The notes beneath the pieces were generated by a model. That model ran no database searches and was not told the origin of the DNA. It saw only the letters and a list, made by a program, of their open reading frames with translations. Source: Candidatus Cloacimonadota bacterium (lineage in GTDB: Bacteria > Cloacimonadota > Cloacimonadia > Cloacimonadales > TCS61). From it: 13,917 nucleotides of DNA. Each line of letters opens with the position of its first letter. The stretch's first letter is position 1. The stretch lies in assembly GCA_030628755.1 (NCBI GenBank), contig DAOVQH010000029.1, positions 1 to 13,917 of the forward strand. The letters run 5' to 3'. The position numbers were made by a program, and so were the translations under genes. Below, one piece after another: positions 1 to 6,635 of the stretch.

Positions 1-384
1 ATTATTAGCGGAACTTATTACACTGAACTCTTTAAATCCTCCTGTTGTAACACTGTATTTCTCCATAAATCTTTTTGTGAAGATTTTAGAACTTTCCAGT
101 TGTGCTGCAACTTTATCCGGACCAAAAACCTTTATACTGGAATCCTTGAAGAAATCAATAATGCCATTTACTAAAGGTACTTCAGGTCCAACAACAACAA
201 GTTCGATATCATTTGATTCGCAGAAATCTTTAATTCCATCAAAATCGTTAACATCGATCGGGACGTTATTTTCAGTTCCACCATTTCCGGGAATCACAAA
301 TACTTTTTCTGCTAACTTACTTTGAGATAATTTCCAGGCAATCACATGCTCTCTACCACCTGAACCGATAACTGCAATTTTCAT
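1..384 (-). CDS. purD: Phosphoribosylamine-glycine ligase (GAR synthetase), N-terminal part only
   Basis: The enzyme joins glycine to 5-phosphoribosylamine with ATP, step 2 of IMP synthesis, in the cytosol. Only the first 128 codons are present; the gene runs off the low-coordinate end of the window. The visible protein starts MKIAVIGSGGREHVIAWKL, the glycine-rich N-domain loop of PurD. It continues with VIPGNGGTENN, VVVGPEVPLVNG and VFGPDKVAAQLESSKIFTKRF, all in family order. The ATG at 382-384 is preceded by an AGAGG ribosome binding site. It follows the purC-purE fusion after a 265-bp gap full of palindromes, so it is probably the distal gene of the same purine transcript. The family is about 420 residues, so roughly 70% is missing because of the window edge, not damage. 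The identification is secure. Confidence 0.95.
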   Translation of the reverse strand, partial: MKIAVIGSGGREHVIAWKLSQSKLAEKVFVIPGNGGTENNVPIDVNDFDGIKDFCESNDIELVVVGPEVPLVNGIIDFFKDSSIKVFGPDKVAAQLESSKIFTKRFMEKYSVTTGGFKEFSVISSANN

Positions 385-435
385 TTAAAACCTCTTTTTT
401 AGCAACTAACAATTACGAACAAAAGCAAACTGTTG

Positions 436-616
436 GTTCAATCGTCCCGATTGAACTCTGCTCGTTACGAAACTCCCGTTTCGTAACGTAACTAATTCTG
501 AAACTCCTCTTTCTTCTCCATGTACTCAGTTTCCTCAGTTGGTTCAATCGTTTCGATTCTCCTATCAGACCGGGACGGTCTGCCCCAAACATTTCATTCA
601 ACCGGGACGGTTGAAC
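436..616. repeat. Cluster of short perfect hairpins with a shared CGGGACG/CGTCCCG centre
   Basis: Five palindromes lie in about 180 bp. H1 has arms 436-444 and 448-456 (9 bp, 3-nt loop). H2 has arms 463-473 and 478-488 (11 bp; loop TCCC, which reads as GGGA on the minus strand). H3 has arms 566-572 and 576-582 (7 bp, loop GGA). H4 has arms 597-604 and 608-615 (8 bp, loop GGA). A degenerate fifth has arms 546-550 and 554-558. H1, H3 and H4 share the centre CGGGACG (or its complement), but their outer stems differ in sequence and stay complementary. No T-run follows on either strand, so they do not look like intrinsic terminators. They fill the purCE-purD gap and would be transcribed with it. 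Confidence 0.85.
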
Positions 617-627
617 GAACAAAATTA

Positions 628-657
628 CCATGAATTAACACGAAAAACTCTAATTAT
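628..657. repeat. CCACGAATT/AACACTAATT-type repeat, degenerate copy at the end of purCE
   Basis: The stretch reads as a worn copy of the AT-rich repeat seen more cleanly at 9641-9670 and 10927-10952 (CCACGAATTT, then CACGAATTAAC, then CTCTAATT). It overlaps the last two Asn codons and the stop codon of the purC-purE gene. The similarity was judged by eye. Confidence 0.5.
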
Positions 658-2032
658 TCTTAATGTCTTTGTCTGCTTTTAAAAGTGATTTTTTAATCTC
701 ATAAATCTCCTTTGTAAATATATCCTTCAAACGTTTAAGGTTCAAACTCCTTAGTGCTGCAAGAGCAGCGGAACTAACATCAATCACAGTCATAGCAGGT
801 GTTTTGGAAGGCATCATCAATGATGAATTTATGTTGACCATCATATCAATTTTATCTTTGAAAGGAGGGCAGTTAATAACCGGAATTGCCAAATTGGCAG
901 CAAGTGCACCTCCAAGACCGTTTGAACGACCGGCAACTGCAATAACACAACCAGGTTCCAAAGAGTTATTGTAAATTTCAGCTAGCTCAGGAATTCGCTC
1001 TCCATTCTTATGTGCTGAAACCACTCTCAAATCAATAAAAACATCATACTTATCAAGATGAGATTTTATTTTTTTGCAATGCTCTAAATCTGAGGAAGAA
1101 CCCATAATAATAATAACATAGCCATCCTTTATAATTCTATTCTGAACAAGGTTTTTATAAATTCTATGTCTAATATCAATTTCAGTATCCAATTTTTTTC
1201 CAGTAACGATTTTAAAAATCTCCAAATATCTTTTGGAAGTTTCTTCAATGATTTCAGGAGGAAGTATATCGGGATAATCTCCATCTTTTTTATTTTTCAG
1301 AAGCCACTGACGAACAAATTCTTTATCGATCTGTTCAACATTCTGCGGATCCTTTTCATAAGCTTCCTTGCTCCAAAATCGTGAAGAATCCGGTGTGTGT
1401 ATCTCATCTATCAGAATGACTTTATCACCGAGTAACCCAAACTCATACTTTGTATCTACAAGAATTATCCCTTTTTCATTTAGAATCTTTGTTCCAAGCT
1501 CAAACAATTGCATGGAAATTCTGGTCATTTCATCATAAACTCTTCTTTCTGCCCAACCTTCTTTTATAATATCTTCCGGAGTGATTTCCCGATCTGATTT
1601 CTCTTTTGTAGTAGGAGTAAGAATAGGTTTATTAAATTTCTGATTTCTGGAAAGTCCATCAGGAACTATAACACTGGAAAATGAACGTTTTCCTTGCTGG
1701 TAACCTCGCCACATCGAACCTGTCAGGTAACCCCTGACTATCATTTCAACGCGAATTGGTTCTGCTTCTTTAACCAGGTTGATATTCGGGTCGATTACTT
1801 CAATGGAATGGTTATCGACTATATTTTTTGTTTTCTCAAACCAGAAATTGGAGATTCCATTCAACACCGCTCCTTTATTTGGAATTGTGGATTTAAGAAC
1901 TTTGTCGAAACATGATATTCGATCGGTAACAACGATCATCCTTTTTTTCTCATTAATCCGGAAGCTATCCCGTACTTTTCCGCTGTGGATTTTCTTTACC
2001 TGCGGAGTATAAATTTTATCTAAACAATTCAT
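650..2032 (-). CDS. Bifunctional SAICAR synthetase / class II AIR carboxylase (PurC-PurE fusion)
   Basis: This 460-residue fusion would carry out two consecutive purine steps: AIR plus CO2 to CAIR (PurE), then CAIR plus aspartate and ATP to SAICAR (PurC). Residues 1 to about 300 are a long, Ade1-like SAICAR synthetase with SGKVRDSF (17-24), RGYLTGSMWRGY (100-111), LTPTTK (138-143), DTKYEFG (193-199) and DEIHTPDSSRFW (209-220). Residues about 304-460 are PurE, with MGSSSD (310-315), SAHK (339-342) and AGRSNGLGG (367-375). The last motif is that of animal PAICS and class II PurE, which use CO2 directly. Class I enzymes have GGAAHLPG here and use N5-CAIR made by PurK. The domain order matches animal PAICS, but this N-terminal half looks like a different SAICAR synthetase branch. 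ATG 2032 has AAGGAG about 6 nt upstream. No stop or frameshift separates the domains. Confidence 0.93.
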   Translation of the reverse strand: MNCLDKIYTPQVKKIHSGKVRDSFRINEKKRMIVVTDRISCFDKVLKSTIPNKGAVLNGISNFWFEKTKNIVDNHSIEVIDPNINLVKEAEPIRVEMIVRGYLTGSMWRGYQQGKRSFSSVIVPDGLSRNQKFNKPILTPTTKEKSDREITPEDIIKEGWAERRVYDEMTRISMQLFELGTKILNEKGIILVDTKYEFGLLGDKVILIDEIHTPDSSRFWSKEAYEKDPQNVEQIDKEFVRQWLLKNKKDGDYPDILPPEIIEETSKRYLEIFKIVTGKKLDTEIDIRHRIYKNLVQNRIIKDGYVIIIMGSSSDLEHCKKIKSHLDKYDVFIDLRVVSAHKNGERIPELAEIYNNSLEPGCVIAVAGRSNGLGGALAANLAIPVINCPPFKDKIDMMVNINSSLMMPSKTPAMTVIDVSSAALAALRSLNLKRLKDIFTKEIYEIKKSLLKADKDIKNN

Positions 2033-2050
2033 ATATTCTCCTTTTTATTT

Positions 2051-2120
2051 GCCACCAAGATACTAAGACTCAAAGTTTTTTCATCTGGATTTTTTCTTTG
2101 TGTCTTTGAGTCTTCGTGGC
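2051..2120. repeat. Imperfect inverted repeat of the CCACGAAG...CAAAG family
   Basis: Arms 2051-2075 and 2096-2120 are complementary at about 20 of 25 positions around a 20-nt spacer, giving a long imperfect hairpin. Each arm carries the GCCAC.AAGA...CAAAG pattern found as a single arm at 5535-5558 and in reverse at 11194-11211. It fills the purH-purCE gap. On the minus strand it is followed by AAATAAAAAGGAG, the purCE ribosome binding site, and not by a T-run, so it is not an obvious terminator. Confidence 0.75.
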
Positions 2121-2125
2121 GAATA

Positions 2126-3772
2126 TTAATGTTTAAAATGCCTTATTCCTGTGAAGACCATTGCAATTCCTAACTCATTGCATTTATTTATTACTTTCTT
2201 ATCCCTAATCGATCCACCAGGTTGGATAATAGTCTTTATTCCTGCTTCTGCTGCAAGTTCTACATTATCTGCAAATGGGAAGAAAGCATCAGAAATCAAT
2301 AAAGCTTTTCCAAGCTTTTCTTTGATATATTCTTCCAAATCTTGCTGAATTGCTGATTGCTGACCTGCTGACTTACTGACTTCATATTCATTGGTAAGAT
2401 TCTCCCTGGCTTTATCAATGGCAAGCTTTGTTGAAACTAATCTATTAGGTTGACCTGCTCCCATTCCCAGCAGTTTATAGGTTTTATCACTTAATTCTCT
2501 AACAATAATGATCGAATTCGATTTCACCTGTCGCATTGCTTTGATGCCAAATTCTATCAAATCCTTTTTTAAATCAATATCAATTTGCTTTTCTGTTACA
2601 TTTTCTATCTTTTCATAAAGTTTATTATCACAATCCTGCAACAGCAGAGAACCTGAAAGATATTTCACTTCAAATTTTTGTTTGGAATTTTGAGGATCAA
2701 ATTCGATTACTCTCAAATTTTTATGAAACTGAAGATATTCAAGTGCTTCATAAGAATATTTTGGTGCAATAACAACTTCTACAAATTTACGAAGCATTTT
2801 ATTTTCATTATTCAGATTTAAGAATTCAACAGTTTCCAAATCTACCGGTTTGTTAAAAGCAATGATAGAGCCAAAAGCTGAGATAGGGTCACCTGCCCAG
2901 GCGTCTTCAAATACTTTTCGCTGGTTATCTCCTTCTGCTAATCCGCAAGGATTATTGTGTTTGATAACAGCACAACCAAACCGCTTGAGATTTCTTACGG
3001 AATCCACCGCACTCTGGATATCTCCGATATTATTGTAGGAAAGCTCTTTGCCGTGAAGAACCTTCATATCGTAAAGTGAATTCTCGGAATTATTTTCTTT
3101 ATAAAAATATCCTTTCTGATGAGAATTTTCTCCGTAACGCAATTTTTTCCCATCTTTAAAAGCTAATCTTAAAGAACGTTCTCCTGCTTGTTCATCCATT
3201 GATGTGGAAATTAGAGCATCATAGTCTGCTGTGTGATTGAACGCTTTTCTCATCAGCATAAATCTGGTTTCATAAGAAAGTCTGCCATTATTTTCCTGCA
3301 GTTCTTTAATTATTGCATTGTAATCTGATGCATCTGTAATCGTAGCAACATACTTGAAATTCTTGGCAGCAGCACGAACCATCGTGGGACCACCGATATC
3401 TATATTTTCTATGAGGGCTTCAAAATCAACTCCTGATTCCTTAACTTTAGCAAAAGGGTAAAGATTACACACAACCATATCAATAGGTTCGATGTTAAGA
3501 TTTTTTGCTTCTTCCTCATCTTTTTCCCGATCAAAAAGCAAAGCTGATTCAATATTGAAAGATATTGTCTTCATTCTTCCGCCAAAAGCTTCCGGATTTC
3601 CTGTAACTTTTTGGATATCAGTAACTTTTATTCCAGCTTTTTCCAAAACTTTTTTTGTTCCACCTGTAGAAATAATCTCGCAATCGAATTCCTGCAGAAC
3701 TTTCGCCAATTCAGCAATTCCTGTTTTATCGGAAACGCTTAACAAAGCTCTTTTGATTCTAATATTTTTCAT
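2126..3772 (-). CDS. purH: Bifunctional AICAR transformylase / IMP cyclohydrolase
   Basis: PurH formylates AICAR with 10-formyl-THF and closes the ring to IMP, the last two steps of the pathway. At 548 residues it is close to the usual 510-550. Residues 1 to about 200 form the MGS-like cyclohydrolase domain: SDKTGI (14-19), STGGT (35-39), GGRMKT (64-69), NLYPF (103-107), NIDIGGPTMVRAAAKN (123-138). By alignment, the expected catalytic residues K68, Y105, D125 and K137 are kept. The transformylase half has RYGENSHQ (212-219), VIKHNNPCG with K271 and H272, and AFFPFADNVE near the end. One loop differs: after GGRMKT, the common LHPKIHGG is ISFNIESALLF. The ATG at 3772 lies 8 bp beyond the stop of the PLP-enzyme gene. 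Its AAGGA site overlaps that stop, so translational coupling is likely. Confidence 0.97.
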   Translation of the reverse strand: MKNIRIKRALLSVSDKTGIAELAKVLQEFDCEIISTGGTKKVLEKAGIKVTDIQKVTGNPEAFGGRMKTISFNIESALLFDREKDEEEAKNLNIEPIDMVVCNLYPFAKVKESGVDFEALIENIDIGGPTMVRAAAKNFKYVATITDASDYNAIIKELQENNGRLSYETRFMLMRKAFNHTADYDALISTSMDEQAGERSLRLAFKDGKKLRYGENSHQKGYFYKENNSENSLYDMKVLHGKELSYNNIGDIQSAVDSVRNLKRFGCAVIKHNNPCGLAEGDNQRKVFEDAWAGDPISAFGSIIAFNKPVDLETVEFLNLNNENKMLRKFVEVVIAPKYSYEALEYLQFHKNLRVIEFDPQNSKQKFEVKYLSGSLLLQDCDNKLYEKIENVTEKQIDIDLKKDLIEFGIKAMRQVKSNSIIIVRELSDKTYKLLGMGAGQPNRLVSTKLAIDKARENLTNEYEVSKSAGQQSAIQQDLEEYIKEKLGKALLISDAFFPFADNVELAAEAGIKTIIQPGGSIRDKKVINKCNELGIAMVFTGIRHFKH

Positions 3773-3780
3773 AATTATCC

Positions 3781-5517
3781 TTAAATTTTATTTTTATAAT
3801 TAATCACATAAAACATCATCAATTCTTCTAACCTGTGTTCAAACACTTCAAAATTTACTGGTTCTTTGAAATCCTTAACCATCTTTCTTGCCTGAATAAG
3901 ATTCGATTTGAAGATTTCTTTAATATTTTCAATTTTTTCCAATTCAAATTTTCTCATATTCAATAACGTGTCGAAATCTAAATCCAGCGGAGTTTGAAAA
4001 TCTCTCTCATCCAAATGATTCCAATCACCGGTCTGGAAATCAAATTCATACAACGGAAGAAAACGATGACCATTTTTAATAATGAACTTCAGCACATCCA
4101 CGATGTAATCAAATTCTTCAATCGAAAGCGTATAATGCAGATTAACCCTGACCCAACCGGGTTTCAGTCCTGAATATTTATCAACTCCTATCAAACATTG
4201 ATAATACTTTGAAATCTCTTCGCTGATACCGAGAAGAGTATGACCATATGGACCTGCACAGGAACAGCCAGCACGGGTTTGAATACCGAAGAGGTCGTTC
4301 ATAAGTTTTGTTACAAATTTCGGGTGTAAGATCCTGTCTTTATGTTTTATATTGAAAGGAATGATATCGATCTTCTTATGAATCTCAGTAGGACCATAGA
4401 AAATAATCCTGTCTTCATTTTTAAAATTATCATAGAATATTTTTAGAAAATAATGTTCAATTTTTTCAATATTACATATTCTAACTTTTTCCTTTAATTG
4501 AAAGACTAAAGAAACTTTGATATTCTGCAGAATTCCGGGAGTTCCGGGTTTCTCACGGGTTTCGATATCTTCGATGTATTGTTCTCTTTCCTTTGAAACA
4601 TAATCTACAGTACCACCGGCAGCAATGGATGGTGGAAGGTCTTTCGGATAGATATTTTCATTGATAATGAGAACTCCGGAAGTTCCGGGACCGCCCAGAA
4701 ATTTATGTGGCGAAAGGAAAATTGCATCAAAATAGCTTTCCTTGTCTTTGTTCATATTTATTTCAATATAAGGAGCACAGGCAGCAAAATCAAAACAGGC
4801 AATAGCATTGTGTTTATGAAGAATTTTTGCAACTTCATAAACGGGAGTTTTAATTCCCGATACATTCGATGCAGCAGAGAATGAACCTATCTTGGGACGA
4901 TTATCATATTTTGGATTGGAAACTGCTTTTTCTAACTCTACAAGATTGAGTTCGCCGTTTTTATCAAGAGGAATTTGAAAAACTTCACATAAAGTCTGTC
5001 TCCACATTATCTCATTGGAATGATGCTCATAAGGACCAACAAAAACGATCGGCTTTTTATTTGTGATATAGTTTCGCAGTTCCCGGTTGCATTTTGTATT
5101 TTTGGGATATCTTTCAAGACAGCTTTCTAAAAAAGTATTAATACGTTTTTTAGTAGCAGGAGGCCAGTACACTCCCAGGATTTGCTGAAGTCGGGTTATT
5201 CCGCCTGTTGTCCCCGATTCTGTGAAGATTATCTTACCTGTATCACCTGCATTAACGATTTTCTTAATTATTCTTTCTGCTTTATGAAGAATTTCCGTCA
5301 TTGTTTTTCCGGTGAAATCATCTTCGGTGTGAGTATTCGCATAATACTGCATCAGGTGAAGCATATAATTCTCTATCGAAAACAAGCACCTTCCACTGGC
5401 TGTATAATCCGCATAAACAAGCGGTTTTTCACCGTAAGGCGTTTTGAACAATTTGTTGCGTCCGATGATGTCTTGCCGGAGCCATTCCAGGCTGTTTATT
5501 AATTCTGATTCTTTCAT
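3781..5517 (-). CDS. Class V aminotransferase / cysteine-desulfurase-like PLP protein, function unknown
   Basis: This is a fold-type I PLP enzyme of 578 residues, long for the SufS/NifS group (about 400). Visible from the N terminus: VYADYTASG (34-42), FTESGTTGGI (98-107), GPYEHHSNE (161-169), CFDFAACAPY with the likely PLP-binding D243, SPHKFLGGPGTSG with the likely Schiff-base lysine K272, and RAGCSCAGPYGH with C418/C420 where cysteine desulfurases keep their catalytic cysteine. About 110 extra C-terminal residues follow (GDWNHLDERDF onward), charged and probably helical. I chose ATG 5517, which has AAGGAA 7 nt upstream. The in-frame GTG at 5538 lies inside a CCACGAAG repeat and has no ribosome site. 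It sits between purQ and purH, 8 bp from purH, so it is probably co-expressed. Whether it is a desulfurase, selenocysteine lyase or a dedicated aminotransferase cannot be told. Confidence 0.85.
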   Translation of the reverse strand: MKESELINSLEWLRQDIIGRNKLFKTPYGEKPLVYADYTASGRCLFSIENYMLHLMQYYANTHTEDDFTGKTMTEILHKAERIIKKIVNAGDTGKIIFTESGTTGGITRLQQILGVYWPPATKKRINTFLESCLERYPKNTKCNRELRNYITNKKPIVFVGPYEHHSNEIMWRQTLCEVFQIPLDKNGELNLVELEKAVSNPKYDNRPKIGSFSAASNVSGIKTPVYEVAKILHKHNAIACFDFAACAPYIEINMNKDKESYFDAIFLSPHKFLGGPGTSGVLIINENIYPKDLPPSIAAGGTVDYVSKEREQYIEDIETREKPGTPGILQNIKVSLVFQLKEKVRICNIEKIEHYFLKIFYDNFKNEDRIIFYGPTEIHKKIDIIPFNIKHKDRILHPKFVTKLMNDLFGIQTRAGCSCAGPYGHTLLGISEEISKYYQCLIGVDKYSGLKPGWVRVNLHYTLSIEEFDYIVDVLKFIIKNGHRFLPLYEFDFQTGDWNHLDERDFQTPLDLDFDTLLNMRKFELEKIENIKEIFKSNLIQARKMVKDFKEPVNFEVFEHRLEELMMFYVINYKNKI

Positions 5518-5524
5518 TATTTTA

Positions 5525-5533
5525 TTCCTTTTT
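5525..5533 (-). promoter_or_regulatory. Ribosome binding site fixing the PLP-enzyme start at 5517
   Basis: On the minus strand AAAAAGGAA ends 7 nt before ATG 5517. The longer reading from GTG 5538 would place this site inside the coding region and the start inside a dispersed repeat. Confidence 0.75.
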
Positions 5534-5534
5534 A

Positions 5535-5558
5535 CCACGAAGGCACAAAGTCACAAAG
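5535..5558 (+). repeat. Single arm of the CCACGAAGGCACAAAG repeat
   Basis: CCACGAAGGCACAAAG is followed directly by TCACAAAG. It matches the arms of the inverted repeat at 2051-2120 and the reversed copy at 11194-11211. It lies in the purQ to PLP-enzyme gap, just upstream of the ribosome site of the latter. Confidence 0.65.
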
Positions 5559-5618
5559 TTTTTTATCACTTATAATCTCAAGTCGCAAATATACGACTCG
5601 CAATCCAACGACCTGAGT

Positions 5619-5653
5619 ATTACGCAATTTTACGCAACGCACTTTTGCGTAAT
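5619..5653. repeat. Hairpin overlapping the purQ stop codon
   Basis: Arms ATTACGCAA (5619-5627) and TTGCGTAAT (5645-5653) pair perfectly over 9 bp with a 17-nt loop. The loop holds a second TACGCAA at 5631-5637. The right arm reaches the first base of the purQ TAA complement (5653-5655). No T-run follows on the minus strand, so an intrinsic terminator is not supported. Confidence 0.7.
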
Positions 5654-6549
5654 TATTCTCTTCGTGTTCTCCGCCTGCCCGGCATAGCCTTGGCGAAGAC
5701 TGGTGCGCTCTGCCTGCCCCGTTGACTAACTGGGGTGGTTACATATTCCACAATATTCCTGAAAATCTTCAATCCTTCTCCTTCTTCCGAAATCTCAGGA
5801 TTCCGTCGTTTCAGTTGCGACCAATTGGGATGATTATACAAACTCAAGAATGCTTCGGGATGCGGCATCAAACCCAGAATTTGTCCTGTTTCATCTATCA
5901 GTCCAGCACAATTCAAATCCGAACCGTTCGGATTCAAGGGATACTCGGAAGTTTCTTTACCTTCTTTGTCACAATAAGTCAAACAGTTCAAATTCTTCTT
6001 AATTATTTCATTTTTAATTCTTTCATTCTTAATTATCAGCTTCCCTTCTCCGTGTCTAACAGGAAGGAAAATCTTGTCTATCCCTTTCAAGAAAGGCGTT
6101 TCGCTGTTTTCATTCACTTTAATATGAACCCATCTGTCCTCAAACTTACCCGAATTATTTCCCGTAAGAGTAATTTCCTGCTCAAAGTCGGAATTCACAT
6201 TAGGTAAAAGTCCCATCTTTACCAGGAATTGGAAGCCATTACAAACACCAAGAATGTATTTTCCTTCATTTATAAAATCTTGAATATCATCAAAAAAAAG
6301 CTTTCCGGATTTTAACTTTTTAAATTTCATTTTATTGGAAAGGACTTTTCCGGAACCCAGATCATCGCCGAAAGAGAATCCACCGGGAAAATTCATAATA
6401 TCATAATCGTGGATCGAACTTTTTCCCAGAAATATATCATTCAAATGGACTATTTTAGATTCAGCTCCAGCCAGTCTATAAGCTGCTGCCATTTCCTCTT
6501 CGCAATTTATGCCATAACCGGTGATAATTAAGGCTTTAACTTTTTTCAT
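5653..6549 (-). CDS. purQ: FGAM synthase glutaminase subunit with a repeat-derived C-terminal tail
   Basis: PurQ is a class I glutamine amidotransferase that passes ammonia from glutamine to PurL. Residues 1 to about 270 are a complete glutaminase: GYGINCEEEMAAAYRLAG (11-28), NFPGGFSFGDDLGSG (53-67), GVCNGFQ with nucleophile C103, RHGEGK (165-170), PLNPNGS (204-210) and MPHPEA with H230 and E232. This resembles the glutaminase domain at the C terminus of large fused PurL more than the short (about 225-residue) PurQ of Gram-positives. ATG 6549 has AAGGAA upstream, 86 bp after purL. Residues 271-298 (TTPVSQRGRQ..., ending GRRRTRRE) are translated entirely from a short GC-rich repeat (5664-5735) whose second copy is non-coding at 11070-11151. 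The native stop, expected after IFRNIVEYV, is absent, so the tail is probably acquired. Confidence 0.95.
   Translation of the reverse strand: MKKVKALIITGYGINCEEEMAAAYRLAGAESKIVHLNDIFLGKSSIHDYDIMNFPGGFSFGDDLGSGKVLSNKMKFKKLKSGKLFFDDIQDFINEGKYILGVCNGFQFLVKMGLLPNVNSDFEQEITLTGNNSGKFEDRWVHIKVNENSETPFLKGIDKIFLPVRHGEGKLIIKNERIKNEIIKKNLNCLTYCDKEGKETSEYPLNPNGSDLNCAGLIDETGQILGLMPHPEAFLSLYNHPNWSQLKRRNPEISEEGEGLKIFRNIVEYVTTPVSQRGRQSAPVFAKAMPGRRRTRRE
5664..5735 (-). repeat. GC-rich palindromic element, copy A, forming the 3' end of purQ
   Basis: 5664-5722 matches the reverse complement of 11093-11151 at 56 of 59 positions. On the minus strand it is preceded by CCCC (5735-5732), an 11-nt loop and GGGG (5720-5717); inside the loop GTT and AAC pair, which extends the hairpin. 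The element is clearly richer in G+C than its surroundings and is translated as the last 28 residues of PurQ. Confidence 0.85.
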
Positions 6550-6565
6550 ATTTTTCCTTTTTGAT

Positions 6566-6618
6566 TGTCATTCCCGCAAAAGCGGGAATCTGGATCCTCA
6601 GTCAAGTTGAGGATGACA
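6566..6618. repeat. 53-bp inverted-repeat element with two internal hairpins, purL-purQ gap
   Basis: Outer ends TGTCAT (6566-6571) and ATGACA (6613-6618) are complementary. Inside are ATTCCCGC/GCGGGAAT (6570-6577 and 6582-6589, loop AAAA) and ATCCTCA/TGAGGAT (6594-6600 and 6608-6614, 7-nt loop). The layout is cloverleaf-like and resembles small non-autonomous dispersed repeats. There is no open reading frame and no T-run after it on the minus strand. Confidence 0.75.
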
Positions 6619-6635
6619 TTTTCTTTTAGTTTGGA

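Noticed and set aside
436..616. CRISPR-like array
   Set aside because: The repeats differ in stem sequence and spacing, with no uniform spacers and no cas genes nearby.
413..631. 72-residue minus-strand open frame in the purCE-purD gap
   Set aside because: It is read through the hairpin cluster; its Arg-rich translation follows the palindromes and it has no credible ribosome site or family motif.
385..649. Intrinsic terminator between purCE and purD
   Set aside because: Strong hairpins are present but none is followed by a T-run in the transcribed direction.
5517..5538. GTG 5538 as start of the PLP enzyme (seven extra residues)
   Set aside because: The GTG lies in a CCACGAAG repeat without a ribosome site, while ATG 5517 has AAGGAA at good spacing.
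5722..6207. 161-residue plus-strand open frame
   Set aside because: Antisense to purQ, whose protein is fully conserved; a shadow frame.
6550..6635. Hidden purS gene or frameshifted PurL-PurQ fusion
   Set aside because: The gap is an inverted-repeat element with stops; PurL ends naturally at its domain border and PurQ has its own ribosome site and ATG.
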